Shown: positions 7,530 to 15,987 of the stretch, in pieces | How positions within the stretch are numbered: the first letter of the stretch is position 1 | Layout of the letters: each line of letters begins with the position of its first letter | Assembly: GCA_023663705.1 (NCBI GenBank) | Contig: JAMPGY010000028.1 | Location: forward strand, 1 to 32,317 | Direction: 5' to 3' | Source of the DNA: Clostridium sp. | GTDB lineage: Bacteria > Bacteroidota > Bacteroidia > Bacteroidales > Bacteroidaceae | Length of the DNA stretch: 32,317 bases | Notes under the pieces: model-generated | Told to the model about the DNA's origin: nothing | Database searches by the model: none | What the model saw: the letters and a program-made list of their open reading frames with translations, nothing else | Made by a program: the position numbers and the translations under genes

Positions 7530-9518
7530 ATGGAAAACAACATGGAGAGTAAAAACGGACTTCCGGAAAATGCGTTCCGGGAGTTGAAGGAGGGAGAGGT
7601 GTATGAGCCTCTGATGAAAGCCGGCGGCGCCTATCGCGAGGTGACCGTGTGGTCGGTGGTGTGGGGGCTGCTCATGGCGGTTCTCTTCTCGGCGGCTTCG
7701 GCCTATCTGGGACTGAAAGTGGGGCAGGTGTTCGAGGCGGCCATTCCCATCGCTATCATCGCCGTGGGGGTGTCGGGCGCGTTGGGTCGCAAAAATCCTT
7801 TGGGTGAGAATGTGATTATCCAGAGCATCGGAGCCTGTAGCGGAATGATTGTGGCGGGAGCCATTTTCACGCTGCCCGCGCTCTACATCCTGCAGGCCCG
7901 TTATCCCGAGATCACCGTCGACTTCCTGCAGGTGTTCATCGCGCTGGTGCTGGGCGGTGTGCTGGGCATCCTGCTGCTTATTCCCTTCCGCAAATACTTT
8001 GTCAAGGACATGCACGGCAAGTATCCTTTCCCTGAGGCCACGGCGTCTACCCAAGTGCTCATTTCGGGCGAGAAGGGCGGCAATCAGGCATTGCCGCTGG
8101 TGGTGGCCGGACTGGTGGGTGGATTGTATGATTTCCTGGTAGCCTCGCTGGGTTGGTGGAACGAGAATGTTACCTCCCGCTGTGTGGAGTGGGGCGCCGT
8201 ATTGGCAGACAAGACCAAGCTCGTGTTCCGCCTCAATACCGGAGCCGCTCTGCTGGGTATGGGCTATATCGTGGGATTCAAATACGCGTTGATTATCTGT
8301 CTCGGTTCCATGGCTGTGTGGTGGCTGATCGTGCCCGGGATGGCCTTGTTTTTCGGTGATGTGGCGGTTGCGACTGCCGGAACGGCTCCGGTGACGGCTG
8401 CCGAAGCATCGCCCGAGCAGATCTTCATGTATACCAAGAGTATCGGTATCGGAGGTATTGCCATGGCCGGCATCATCGGCATCATCCGCAGTTGGGGCGT
8501 CATCCGCAGCGCGCTGGGGCTGGCCGCCCAGGAGATGAAGGGCAATAAGGCGCGCGGCGCCGAGGTGGCGCGCACCGACCGCGACCTGTCGATGAAAATC
8601 ATCGCCATAGGGTCGCTGGTCACATTGGCTGTGGTGTTCCTCTTCTTCCATTTTGGGGTGATGCAGGGCAATCTGGTGTTCAGTCTGGTGGCCATCGTGC
8701 TGGTAGCTGTCATCACATTCCTGTTTACCACAGTAGCGGCCAATGCCATTGCCATCGTGGGCAGCAATCCGGTATCGGGCATGACGCTGATGACGCTCAT
8801 CCTGGCCTCGGTGATCATGGTGGCTGTAGGACTCACGGGCACGGCCGGTATGGTGGCCGCCCTCATTATGGGTGGTGTGGTGTGCACGGCACTTTCCACC
8901 TCCGGAAGTTTCATTACCGACCTTAAAATAGGTTATTGGCTGGGGAGCACACCCCGCAAGCAGGAGACCTATAAATTTCTGGGTGTGCTGGTGTCGGCGG
9001 CTACCGTGGCCGGTGTCATTATGATTCTGAACGACACGTATGGCTTCACCAACGGACAGCTGGCGGCTCCGCAGGCCAACGCCATGGCGGCTGTCATCGA
9101 ACCGTTGATGAACGGAGGTGGAGCGCCCTGGTTGCTCTACGGTATCGGCGCGCTGATCGCCATTGTGCTCACGCTGTGTGGCGTGCCGGCACTGGCCTTT
9201 GCCTTGGGCATGTTCATTCCGTTGGAACTCAACCTGCCGTTGCTGGTGGGCGGCTACATCAACCGCTATGTCACCACGCGTCATGCCTCCGCGCAGGTGA
9301 ACAACGAGCGTGGCGAGCGCGGTACGCTCATTGCCTCGGGATTTATTGCCGGCGGCGCTCTGATGGGAGTGGTCAGTGCGGCGATGCGCTTTGGCGGAAT
9401 CTCGTTCGACTATGAGGCCTGGTGGGCAAATCCCGCCAGTGAGTGGCTTTCGCTGGTGCTCTATGTGTTGCTGATCTTCTTTTTCATAGTTTACAGCATG
9501 CGCAAGAGCCGCAACTAA
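7530..9518 (+). CDS. OPT family oligopeptide transporter
   Basis: This inner-membrane transporter belongs to the oligopeptide transporter (OPT) superfamily. Bacterial members are thought to import short peptides or metal-chelate-like substrates by proton symport. The 662-aa protein is mostly hydrophobic with many (roughly 14-16) membrane segments after a short soluble N-terminus. Family-like stretches include the N-terminal LTVWS-like segment EVTVWSVVWGLLMAVLFSAA, GLKVGQVFEAAIP, and the Gly-rich loop KYPFPEATASTQVL. The start at 7530 was chosen because it follows a good -7 promoter element and the residues before it are unlike the family. The gene is divergent from the Rnf operon and appears monocistronic. 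The substrate cannot be read from the sequence. Confidence 0.9.
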   Translation: MENNMESKNGLPENAFRELKEGEVYEPLMKAGGAYREVTVWSVVWGLLMAVLFSAASAYLGLKVGQVFEAAIPIAIIAVGVSGALGRKNPLGENVIIQSIGACSGMIVAGAIFTLPALYILQARYPEITVDFLQVFIALVLGGVLGILLLIPFRKYFVKDMHGKYPFPEATASTQVLISGEKGGNQALPLVVAGLVGGLYDFLVASLGWWNENVTSRCVEWGAVLADKTKLVFRLNTGAALLGMGYIVGFKYALIICLGSMAVWWLIVPGMALFFGDVAVATAGTAPVTAAEASPEQIFMYTKSIGIGGIAMAGIIGIIRSWGVIRSALGLAAQEMKGNKARGAEVARTDRDLSMKIIAIGSLVTLAVVFLFFHFGVMQGNLVFSLVAIVLVAVITFLFTTVAANAIAIVGSNPVSGMTLMTLILASVIMVAVGLTGTAGMVAALIMGGVVCTALSTSGSFITDLKIGYWLGSTPRKQETYKFLGVLVSAATVAGVIMILNDTYGFTNGQLAAPQANAMAAVIEPLMNGGGAPWLLYGIGALIAIVLTLCGVPALAFALGMFIPLELNLPLLVGGYINRYVTTRHASAQVNNERGERGTLIASGFIAGGALMGVVSAAMRFGGISFDYEAWWANPASEWLSLVLYVLLIFFFIVYSMRKSRN

Positions 9519-9553
9519 AAGTGTTGATTGTGTGATAAAAAGAAGCGGTTGGT

Positions 9554-9584
9554 TTTGGCGGTTCAAATAAAAAGCGTAACTTTG
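9554..9584 (+). promoter_or_regulatory. rpsP promoter (TTTG-N19-TAACTTTG)
   Basis: TTTG at 9554-9557 and TAACTTTG at 9577-9584 are separated by 19 nt, matching the Bacteroidetes sigma-ABfr consensus. The predicted transcript would begin near 9590, where a 6-bp hairpin (CCGTTA 9590-9595 / TAACGG 9601-9606) forms the 5' end. Confidence 0.8.
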
Positions 9585-9638
9585 CGCCGCCGTTACGAGA
9601 TAACGGTTATTTCAAACCTATAAACAATTTAAAAAATT

Positions 9639-10178
9639 ATGGCAACTAAGATTAGATTGCAGCGTCACGGTCGTAAGAGCTACGCGTTCTACAGCATCGT
9701 TATCGCTGATGTAAGAGCACCACGTGATGGTAAGTTTACAGAGAAACTCGGTACGTACAACCCGAACACAAATCCGGCCACTGTAGATTTGAACTTCGAA
9801 CGTGCTTTGTATTGGGTGGAGTGCGGCGCACAGCCCACAGACACAGTATGCAACATTCTTTCTCGCGAAGGTGTGTATTTGATGAAGCACTTGCGCGGTG
9901 GTGTGAAGAAAGGCGCTTTTGACGAGGCTGCCGCTCAGGCAAAGTTTGAGGCATGGAAAGCCGACAAGCAGAAGGGACTGGAAGCTTTTGAGGCCAAGAT
10001 GGCTGAAGAGAAGAAGGCTGCAGCTGCTGCCCGCCTGGAAGCCGAGAAGAAGGCAAACGAGGGAATCGCCAAGAAGGTAGCTGAGAAGAAGGCTGCCGAG
10101 GCTGCTGCCCAGGCTGAGGCCGAAGCCGCTGCCACGACAGAGGAAACTCCCGCTGAGGAAGCACCTGCCGAGGCATAA
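9639..10178 (+). CDS. rpsP: 30S ribosomal protein S16
   Basis: This is a component of the small ribosomal subunit needed for 30S assembly. The first 80-90 residues of the 179-aa product are a canonical S16 domain ([20 protein letters not shown] at the start, then [11 protein letters not shown]). The rest is a long Lys/Ala/Glu-rich, probably helical or disordered tail ending [12 protein letters not shown]. The tail doubles the length compared with E. coli S16 (about 82 aa). Such tails are typical of Bacteroidetes S16. A perfect promoter precedes the gene and a terminator follows, so it is monocistronic, separate from the rimM/trmD operon found in many other bacteria. Confidence 0.96.
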   Translation: MATKIRLQRHGRKSYAFYSIVIADVRAPRDGKFTEKLGTYNPNTNPATVDLNFERALYWVECGAQPTDTVCNILSREGVYLMKHLRGGVKKGAFDEAAAQAKFEAWKADKQKGLEAFEAKMAEEKKAAAAARLEAEKKANEGIAKKVAEKKAAEAAAQAEAEAAATTEETPAEEAPAEA

Positions 10179-10210
10179 TTAACACACATATTTTCTTCTT
10201 TCAAACAAAC

Positions 10211-10246
10211 AAGAGGGGGAGAGCTTCGGCTCTCCTCTTTCTTTTT
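10211..10246 (+). terminator. Rho-independent terminator of rpsP
   Basis: A GC-rich stem with a TTCG tetraloop (GGAGAGC-TTCG-GCTCTCC, core at 10218-10235) is extended by imperfect AAGAG/CTCTT pairing and followed by TTTCTTTTTG. It lies about 33 nt after the rpsP stop. Confidence 0.85.
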
Positions 10247-10311
10247 GCCCTCTTTCTCGGCAGAGGCGAGTGGATTTTTCTTTGGCAATGCTGAAAAAAG
10301 TGATTGCTCCG

Positions 10312-10340
10312 TGTAGTTTTCAGCGCCCGACGTGCGTCTA
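10312..10340 (+). promoter_or_regulatory. Possible ECF-type autoregulatory promoter (TGTAGT-N17-CGTCTA)
   Basis: CGTCTA at 10335-10340 resembles the -10 element commonly found upstream of Bacteroidetes ECF sigma genes. TGTAGT at 10312-10317 is a partial match to the corresponding upstream element. It lies 74 nt before the sigma factor ATG, so autoregulation is possible. This is pattern-based and unverified. Confidence 0.4.
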
Positions 10341-10413
10341 AGGAGTGATGATGAATTAAAAAAACGCTGCGGATAAGAAGTCGGCATGCGGAACAAAAAA
10401 GCGAAAACAGGAA

Positions 10414-10884
10414 ATGAAAACATTGGAAGATCAATTTACACGAATGGTCAAGGAGCACAAGAGTGTGATATATACAGTGTGCTACATGTTCTCCGACAGT
10501 CAGGACGTGGTGAACGATCTCTTTCAGGAGACGCTTGTCAATCTGTGGCGTGGCTTCGGAGCCTTTGAAGGACGCAGTGACGTGAAGACATGGATTTACC
10601 GTGTCAGTCTGAACACCTGCATCTCGTCCGAGCGCAAGAAACAGCGTGCGGGAAGGGTGGAACTGACCATGGAGGCCAATCTGTTTGAAGATAAGGACGA
10701 GGACACGCGGCAGATAAGCATGCTTCATGAGCGCATCAGCCGGCTCAAACCGTTCGATCGCGCCATCGTGTTGCTCTGGCTCGAAAATATGAATTACGAG
10801 GAGATAGGAGCCGTGGTGGGCATCACGGCCAAGAATGTGTCCGTGCGGCTCTATCGCATCAAAGAGCAATTGAAACGACTGTGA
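10414..10884 (+). CDS. ECF-type RNA polymerase sigma factor
   Basis: This 156-aa sigma-70 family protein has only regions 2 and 4, the ECF layout. Region 2 spans about residues 5-70, with DVVNDLFQETLVNLWRGFGAF resembling the DxxQExFxxxW core, then DVKTWIYRVSLNTC. Region 4 spans about 100-155 (LKPFDRAIVLLWLENMNYEE, then the helix-turn-helix IGAVVGITAKNVSVRLYRIKEQL). It is followed 33 nt downstream by a predicted membrane protein in the same direction, so they probably form an operon. No classical anti-sigma (FecR or zinc-binding type) gene is adjacent. The membrane partner could fill that role, but that is inference. Target promoters are unknown. Confidence 0.9.
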   Translation: MKTLEDQFTRMVKEHKSVIYTVCYMFSDSQDVVNDLFQETLVNLWRGFGAFEGRSDVKTWIYRVSLNTCISSERKKQRAGRVELTMEANLFEDKDEDTRQISMLHERISRLKPFDRAIVLLWLENMNYEEIGAVVGITAKNVSVRLYRIKEQLKRL

Positions 10885-10917
10885 AACACCATGTACAACA
10901 TAATATTGACAGCGAAT

Positions 10918-11526
10918 ATGGAAAACCAGAACCAACTTGAGGAGATGCGCCTGCAGATGGCCGCTCTCAGCCGTAAAATCGAGCGTGAAGAAATACTCAA
11001 CGACAAACTGCTGCGACGCTCAATGCGCGCCGATATGTTCTTCCTCAAACAGAAACACTTGCTGATATTGGCTATCGGGGTGCTGATGATACCGTATAGC
11101 GTCATGCTGTTTGGCCATCTCGGTCTCTCAGTAGTCTTCCGCGTAGTCACGGTGGTATTCTTTCTTATTATAATCGGTTATACGATGTACGTCAACCGCC
11201 ATTTGCGTTACGGTGAATTGATGAACGGCAATCTGTTGGATGTGCGCGGCAAGGTGGCCCGAGCCATGAAACTGGAGCACGACTGGCTGCGTTTCGGTTT
11301 GCCGGCAGCCATCCTGTGGGTGGTATGGTATGCCTGGGAATATACGGCGGTGGTGGACGAGGAAAGTGCGCCCTACATTGTGGGTGGAATTGCACTGGCC
11401 GGACTGATTGGAATGACCTTCGGCTTGAGACTGCGCCGCAGGATGCTCAATGCCTATCGTGCCATACTGTCGCAGATGGACGAGGTGAAAGAGTGGAAGG
11501 AAGAACCGGCGGACGGGAACCGATAG
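10918..11526 (+). CDS. Predicted four-helix inner-membrane protein co-encoded with ECF sigma factor
   Basis: No named family was recognised. The 202-aa product starts with an amphipathic, charged N-terminal stretch of about 40 residues (MENQNQLEEMRLQMAALSRK onward, coiled-coil-like). Four hydrophobic segments follow, in two pairs: LLILAIGVLMIPYSVMLFG and VVFRVVTVVFFLIIIGYTMYV, then FGLPAAILWVVWYAWEYTAV and YIVGGIALAGLIGMTFGLRL. It ends with a basic, then acidic, cytosolic-type tail. The start at 10918 was preferred over an in-frame ATG at 10891 because the charged N-terminus looks native; 10891 remains possible. Position directly behind the sigma gene suggests a membrane sensor or anti-sigma-like role, unproven. 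Confidence 0.7.
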   Translation: MENQNQLEEMRLQMAALSRKIEREEILNDKLLRRSMRADMFFLKQKHLLILAIGVLMIPYSVMLFGHLGLSVVFRVVTVVFFLIIIGYTMYVNRHLRYGELMNGNLLDVRGKVARAMKLEHDWLRFGLPAAILWVVWYAWEYTAVVDEESAPYIVGGIALAGLIGMTFGLRLRRRMLNAYRAILSQMDEVKEWKEEPADGNR

Positions 11527-11548
11527 GCCCACTCCGGATAAGATAGCG

Positions 11549-11624
11549 GCAAGGCCGCAAAGCGCGGACAAACGATGGGTATGAGCGGTGCTTACCCAGT
11601 AAGTTTGCGGCTTTGCGGCCTTGC
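11549..11624. repeat. Long nested inverted repeat between convergent operons
   Basis: Perfect 15-nt arms GCAAGGCCGCAAAGC (11549-11563) and GCTTTGCGGCCTTGC (11610-11624) enclose a second, inner pair (GGGTA / TACCC) and partial CAAAC/GTTTG pairing. The result could fold into one extended stem. It lies between the membrane-protein gene on the plus strand and the lipoprotein gene on the minus strand. It could act as a bidirectional terminator, although neither flank has a real T-run. A repetitive palindromic element is the alternative. Confidence 0.65.
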
Positions 11625-11662
11625 TGTGTCTGTGAGCCGTTTGGGGCTGCGAAAGGACAATC

Positions 11663-12280
11663 CTACGGTTGAGCGTTCTTCTTTTGGAACTTGTTGTCGA
11701 TAAGTTCGTTCAGCTCCTCCACGATGTTTTTGTAGTCTCTGCGGAAACCGCAGTCGCGCAGGTCGGTGAGGGGAGTCTTGTCGATGATGTGCTCCATCAG
11801 TTGTTCCATGGTTGGTAGTTCGGTGAAGTGTGCGTATTCTTCGTAGGTATAGGACAGGAAAGCCACCCGCCCGTTGATGCCCCGGTTGTCCAGCCAATAC
11901 CCATCGTGGAGCGCTGTGGGCAGCATGAGGCGTCCGCCCACCGACAAGTCGGTGGGAGCGGGATAAGACTCAATGCGGTTGCGTTCGGCATTCAGGATGA
12001 CGGGAACGTTGTGGGAGTAATCCTTCCGCGTTTTGTACACCCGCACGGGGGGAGACGGCATCGTGGTGGGGCGGGTGGGGGATACGGGCGTTACGGCACC
12101 GGGGGCCGGCAGTGCAGGCTGCACTTCGGCTTCTGCCGGAGCATGTGTCTGAGCCGAAGCCGAAGTCACGGCATCCGTCCGGGTGGACGGAGCTGATGAG
12201 CGGCACGCGCCCAGCAGGGCCGGACACAGGAACAGGGCGCCCAGCAACTCTCCGGTGTGGTGAATTCTATTTTTCTTCAT
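11663..12280 (-). CDS. Predicted lipoprotein downstream of the C10 protease
   Basis: The 205-aa product begins with a signal sequence and lipobox (LLGAC, Cys26). A Pro/Ala/Thr-rich linker of about 60 residues follows. The C-terminal domain of about 115 residues holds the segments NVPVILNAERNRIESYPAPT, LDNRGINGRVAFLSYTYEEY and LRDCGFRRDYKNIVEELNEL. I recall similar uncharacterised Bacteroidales lipoproteins but cannot name a family. The start at 12280 was chosen because the lipobox signal begins there. It lies only 11 nt after the protease stop, so the two are almost certainly co-transcribed. A role as partner, chaperone or inhibitor of the protease is possible but not shown by the sequence. 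Confidence 0.75.
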   Translation of the reverse strand: MKKNRIHHTGELLGALFLCPALLGACRSSAPSTRTDAVTSASAQTHAPAEAEVQPALPAPGAVTPVSPTRPTTMPSPPVRVYKTRKDYSHNVPVILNAERNRIESYPAPTDLSVGGRLMLPTALHDGYWLDNRGINGRVAFLSYTYEEYAHFTELPTMEQLMEHIIDKTPLTDLRDCGFRRDYKNIVEELNELIDNKFQKKNAQP

Positions 12281-12291
12281 GAACTTCTGTG

Positions 12292-14775
12292 TTATCGGAT
12301 AAACTTGATGGTGTGGGTCTTGTTGCCGCATACCACCTGCATCAGATAGGTGCCGCGGGGCAGACTTCCGGTCTTCACTGTCGTTTCGCCGTTTTGTCCG
12401 GCGGCAGGTGTGGTTTGTCCCGCCACTTGTCCGCTCATGGTGAGCAGACGGATGCGTTCTACCGTAGCGTTGCTGCACACGGTGATGTCGCCGTTGTCTT
12501 CGTGGCGCAGGATGAAAGGTTGTGCTTCTTCATCGGTTCGTACAGAGCCGATGGCTGTGGGCCGGACGATGCGGAACGTGCGGCTGGCAACGCGGGTAAA
12601 CTCATAATTGGGATAGGTGTAGAACTCGTAGACATAGGTGCCCGGTTCGCCGCTCACGGGCAGACTGAGGGAGAGGGTGCTGGTCTGTCCGGCTTCCACA
12701 AAGGGCAGGTCCCAGGCGTATCCGATCACTTCATTGCTGCCCATCCGGTAATAGTGATGGTAGACCTGTGTGGTGTTCACGCTGCCTGTTCCGGAGATGG
12801 ACAAAGTGGCACTCACGTTCAGTTCGCTTCCGCTCTCCACGTTGGTACTTTGCAACCGGATGTTGGACACCTTGAGTGTGGGTGTGCCTGCGGTGGGTTT
12901 TAGCACGGTGATGTTTTCATACGTGTCGCTGTAATAGATGTCGTGACCGAAACTGAAGGCCGGATGTATGATGTATTCTCCGGCGTTGAGATTCACGTTC
13001 GTCTTGACGGTGTAGGTCACACTCTCGCCCGATGCGAGCTGAAGTTGCTGTCCCTTCCAGTAGGCCACCATCGTCTCATCCGTATCGTCAAATACGGCTA
13101 TGCCGTTCTCGCCGCAGAAGTAATCATCACCGTTGTTGGTCACCGTCACTTCGATGCCGGCTTCATAGCCGGTGTAGAAACTGTGGGTTGAGGTGAGGGT
13201 CAGGTCGAGGTCGTCGGCCGTAGTGGGAGTGCCGGCTACTCTGCATGAGCCGTCACTGATGACTACGTATTGGAATGCTCCGAGGGCGGCCGGACCGTGC
13301 ACGCGTTGCCAGTCTTTCTCGCCTTTGGCACGGCTTGCCATGTACATTTTGTACGTGCCGTTGGAGATAGTGGCGGGGATTTTCACGTTGTAGAAGGCAT
13401 TTTCGCTCCAGCCCCACCCGTGGTCGAGTGTCGTTTCAAAAGACGTGAGCACGTGTTGATTGTCTTCACCGTCCAGAATCAGACCTATTTCTCCGCTGAA
13501 CGGGTTGCTGCGGTTGTAGAGATGGGTGAACGCGACACTGAATGTTACTCCTTTGGCTATGTAGTCCTTGTCGGGCGTGAGTGTCTGCACGGTGAATTGG
13601 CTGGCCGTCTGCGTTTTGTTTTCGTTGGGCTCCAGACCGACGAAGATCATCTGGCTGAACTGGTAACTACCGTCGTTGAATCCGCCGATGCCGGCACCGT
13701 TGGAGTTGAGTGTGAGCAGGTCGAAATAGCCGTTGCAATATCCGCCCCATCCCCAATTGACATGCACCTTGTCGTTCGTGTCGTAGCCGTCTACAACAAA
13801 GGCGTGTCCGCCCTGTGTGGATTGTCCGCTGTAGTAGATGGGGCGGCTGGCGTTCAGCTCTGTTTTTACGATCGACATCCATTCGTCCGGTGTGTAGTTG
13901 GTTTTGTAGGCGATATAGTCTGGAGCATAACCGAGGTGCTCCGACAGACCGAGAAACATGTCTGAGTCGTAGGCGCCCGATGCACCGGTGGTGTAGTCCA
14001 TCTGGCAAGCCGCTCCGCAGGCCAGCATCAGATTGGCCACGGCTTTTATCTGCTTGTCGCTTTCGAATTCACCGAAGTAAGTGGGACAAATCTGTTCCCA
14101 TTCAAAAGGATTGGATTCAAAGTCGTAGGTGACACGGAGTCCCAGTGACCGGGTGGTGTAGTCGGCTGTGCCTTGTCCGGAAGCCGGCCATTGCCAGTAG
14201 CGCATAATCTGTGCGATGGCGGTGGCCACGCATCCCGTCACGCTGTTTTGTCCGTTCACCTGAGGACAGAGTTGATTGTAGGGAGCGTCTTGGTTGTACT
14301 GTATGTTGCGCAGCAACGGACTCACCGAAGAGGCGAAGTCGTTGTCGGTGTGTTTGGTAACACTGACGGATGTCAGACCGGTTGCATGCTCCTCTTCGGA
14401 AGGTAGCCTGTCGAAAACATCGGCATAGTAGCCCAACCAATTTCTGACATTGTCCGGCATGTTCTCCGTCACAAAAGGACAGTCCTCCGAATAGCCCAGG
14501 ATCTCGGGCATGCGGTCATCTCCGGACACGATGACAAAGGCCTTCCCGTCCTGGTTATAGATGTAGAATGCCGGTATGTCTGTCTTGCGTGCGGGCAAGA
14601 GAGTGGAGGACGTTGCTGCCAGCACCGGCGTTGCGGTGGCGCGTAAGGTTGCGGTGGCGCTATGGCGCAACAGATGTGCCCGTGCGGCGGCAAGAGCCTG
14701 CTGCGGTGTGCGTGGAGCTGCTTGCAACAGACAACTCATCCATAATGCACAGATTGCAAAAAAGTTTCTTTTCAT
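12292..14775 (-). CDS. Secreted C10 family cysteine protease (streptopain/interpain type) with T9SS-like C-terminus
   Basis: The 827-aa product has a signal peptide (about 1-20), a prodomain (about 21-150, Spi_C10-like) and a papain-fold C10 peptidase domain (about 151-382). The catalytic Cys182 lies in NSVTGCVATAIAQ and the catalytic His324 in GGHAFVVDGYD; NWGWGG follows at 340-345. Beta-rich modules span about 385-750. The last roughly 75 residues (RIRLLTMSGQVAGQ ... LPRGTYLMQVVCGNKTHTIKFIR) resemble a type A T9SS sorting domain. The size and order recall interpain A of Prevotella intermedia, a C10 protease that degrades complement C3; equivalence is inference. The protein is probably made as a zymogen and exported to the surface or medium. 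It is first in a two-gene unit with the lipoprotein gene. Confidence 0.92.
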   Translation of the reverse strand: MKRNFFAICALWMSCLLQAAPRTPQQALAAARAHLLRHSATATLRATATPVLAATSSTLLPARKTDIPAFYIYNQDGKAFVIVSGDDRMPEILGYSEDCPFVTENMPDNVRNWLGYYADVFDRLPSEEEHATGLTSVSVTKHTDNDFASSVSPLLRNIQYNQDAPYNQLCPQVNGQNSVTGCVATAIAQIMRYWQWPASGQGTADYTTRSLGLRVTYDFESNPFEWEQICPTYFGEFESDKQIKAVANLMLACGAACQMDYTTGASGAYDSDMFLGLSEHLGYAPDYIAYKTNYTPDEWMSIVKTELNASRPIYYSGQSTQGGHAFVVDGYDTNDKVHVNWGWGGYCNGYFDLLTLNSNGAGIGGFNDGSYQFSQMIFVGLEPNENKTQTASQFTVQTLTPDKDYIAKGVTFSVAFTHLYNRSNPFSGEIGLILDGEDNQHVLTSFETTLDHGWGWSENAFYNVKIPATISNGTYKMYMASRAKGEKDWQRVHGPAALGAFQYVVISDGSCRVAGTPTTADDLDLTLTSTHSFYTGYEAGIEVTVTNNGDDYFCGENGIAVFDDTDETMVAYWKGQQLQLASGESVTYTVKTNVNLNAGEYIIHPAFSFGHDIYYSDTYENITVLKPTAGTPTLKVSNIRLQSTNVESGSELNVSATLSISGTGSVNTTQVYHHYYRMGSNEVIGYAWDLPFVEAGQTSTLSLSLPVSGEPGTYVYEFYTYPNYEFTRVASRTFRIVRPTAIGSVRTDEEAQPFILRHEDNGDITVCSNATVERIRLLTMSGQVAGQTTPAAGQNGETTVKTGSLPRGTYLMQVVCGNKTHTIKFIR

Positions 14776-14820
14776 ACGTTGTATCTTAGTGTTTATATTT
14801 TATATTACGTATAAGGTGCA

Positions 14821-14851
14821 CAAAGAAAGTAAAAATATAGTTGTTTTGCAA
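14821..14851 (-). promoter_or_regulatory. Candidate promoter of the C10 protease operon
   Basis: On the minus strand TTG (14849-14851) and TTTCTTTG (14821-14828, one mismatch to TAnnTTTG) are spaced by 20 nt. They lie about 45 nt upstream of the protease ATG in an AT-rich gap. Confidence 0.45.
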
Positions 14852-14976
14852 GATAAAGGTCTTGTTTTGTACAATATTATTTATTGTTTTAAGTGATCGG
14901 TGGTAAAATATCCGAAATATCCGTGACGGAAGGATGTATGTAATGGGACGTATGTGTTCATATCTTATGAATTGTG

Positions 14977-15789
14977 TTATTCATGGAATGGTTCTCTGCA
15001 TAATTCCCAAAAAGCTACAGCCGATGCTGCAGCCACGTTGAGTGAGTCCACGCCGTGGGCCATGGGGATGCGCACCACATAGTCGGCTGCGGCAATGGCC
15101 TGGGCGGGCAAGCCGTCTCCTTCGGTGCCCATGATAATGGCCAGGCGCTGTTCGTTGCGCAAGGCAGGGTGGGTGAGCGGTACGGAGCGGTCTGTGAGTG
15201 CCATGGCGGCTGTGCGGAAACCTAATGGCCGCAGGTCGTCGGCCGAGTCTATCCATGTCCAAGGCACCAGAAACACGGAACCCATCGACACACGGATGGA
15301 GCGCCGGTTGAGCGGGTCGCATGAGTCGCGTGTCAGCAGTACGGCATTGATGCCCAGGGCGGCAGCAGAACGGAATATGGCTCCGATGTTGGTGGTGTCT
15401 GTCACCCCCTGTATCACCACCACGCGTCGCGCCCCGTTGCACACTTCCGACACCCGGCGTTCCGCCGGTCGCCTCATGGCGCAGAGCACTCCTCGCGTGA
15501 GTACATAGCCGGTAAGGGTGGATAATAGGTCGCGCGATCCGGTATAGACGGGCATGTCGGCCGGACAGCGGCGGATGATATGGGCCGCGTCGCCTTCCAG
15601 GTGGCGTGGTTCGCACAGCATGGCCAAGGGCTGGTAGCCCTGGTTGAGTGCCACCCCGATCACTTTCGGACTTTCCGCTATGAAAATGCCCTGTTCGGGA
15701 TGCAGGCGGTTGCGCAACTGCGGTTCGGTGAGCGAGGCAAACACCTCCACGCCCGGATGGGCAAGGCTGTTGATTTCTACGACAGGCAT
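14977..15789 (-). CDS. SpoU/TrmH family RNA 2'-O-methyltransferase
   Basis: This enzyme probably methylates ribose 2'-OH in rRNA or tRNA using S-adenosylmethionine. The 270-aa product has an N-terminal substrate-binding domain (about 10-115) and a C-terminal SPOUT knot. All three family motifs are visible: TTNIGAIFRSAAALG at 132-146 (Asn134, Arg140), IMGTEGDGLP at 219-228, and IPMAHGVDSLNVAAASAVA at 241-259. The length matches the TrmH/RlmB-type group (about 250-280 aa). The exact RNA target cannot be assigned from the sequence. It is transcribed divergently from the cobalamin-riboswitch operon and appears monocistronic. Confidence 0.93.
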   Translation of the reverse strand: MPVVEINSLAHPGVEVFASLTEPQLRNRLHPEQGIFIAESPKVIGVALNQGYQPLAMLCEPRHLEGDAAHIIRRCPADMPVYTGSRDLLSTLTGYVLTRGVLCAMRRPAERRVSEVCNGARRVVVIQGVTDTTNIGAIFRSAAALGINAVLLTRDSCDPLNRRSIRVSMGSVFLVPWTWIDSADDLRPLGFRTAAMALTDRSVPLTHPALRNEQRLAIIMGTEGDGLPAQAIAAADYVVRIPMAHGVDSLNVAAASAVAFWELCREPFHE

Positions 15790-15857
15790 ACGGCAATGTG
15801 TTTTTTAAAATAAGGTGAAACGGATCCGCGCTTGCAGTGCGTGCCCGCATATCGGCG

Positions 15858-15865
15858 CGAAGTTA
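15858..15865 (-). promoter_or_regulatory. Weak candidate promoter -7 element of the methyltransferase gene
   Basis: The minus-strand sequence TAACTTCG differs from TAnnTTTG by one base. It lies about 69 nt upstream of the methyltransferase start in the divergent intergenic region. No -33 box was seen. Confidence 0.3.
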
Positions 15866-15948
15866 CAAAAAACGGAGCTGACCGCAGGGCGCAGGCATGC
15901 GCTTTCCGTGTGCAGCAGAACATTGGTTATACATTATTAACATGCGGG

Positions 15949-15981
15949 TTGTTCCTTTATGGATTTTTATGTTTATCTTTG
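15949..15981 (+). promoter_or_regulatory. Promoter of the cobalamin-riboswitch operon
   Basis: TATCTTTG (15974-15981) is a perfect -7 element. TTG at 15949-15951 sits 22 nt upstream, slightly long for the -33 spacing. Transcription would begin close to 15988, right before the aptamer. Confidence 0.65.
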
Positions 15982-15987
15982 CCGCGG

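Noticed and set aside
7491-9566. 691-codon minus-strand frame opposite the OPT transporter
   Set aside because: The plus frame has clear OPT membrane segments; the antisense product is a His/Gln-rich artefact.
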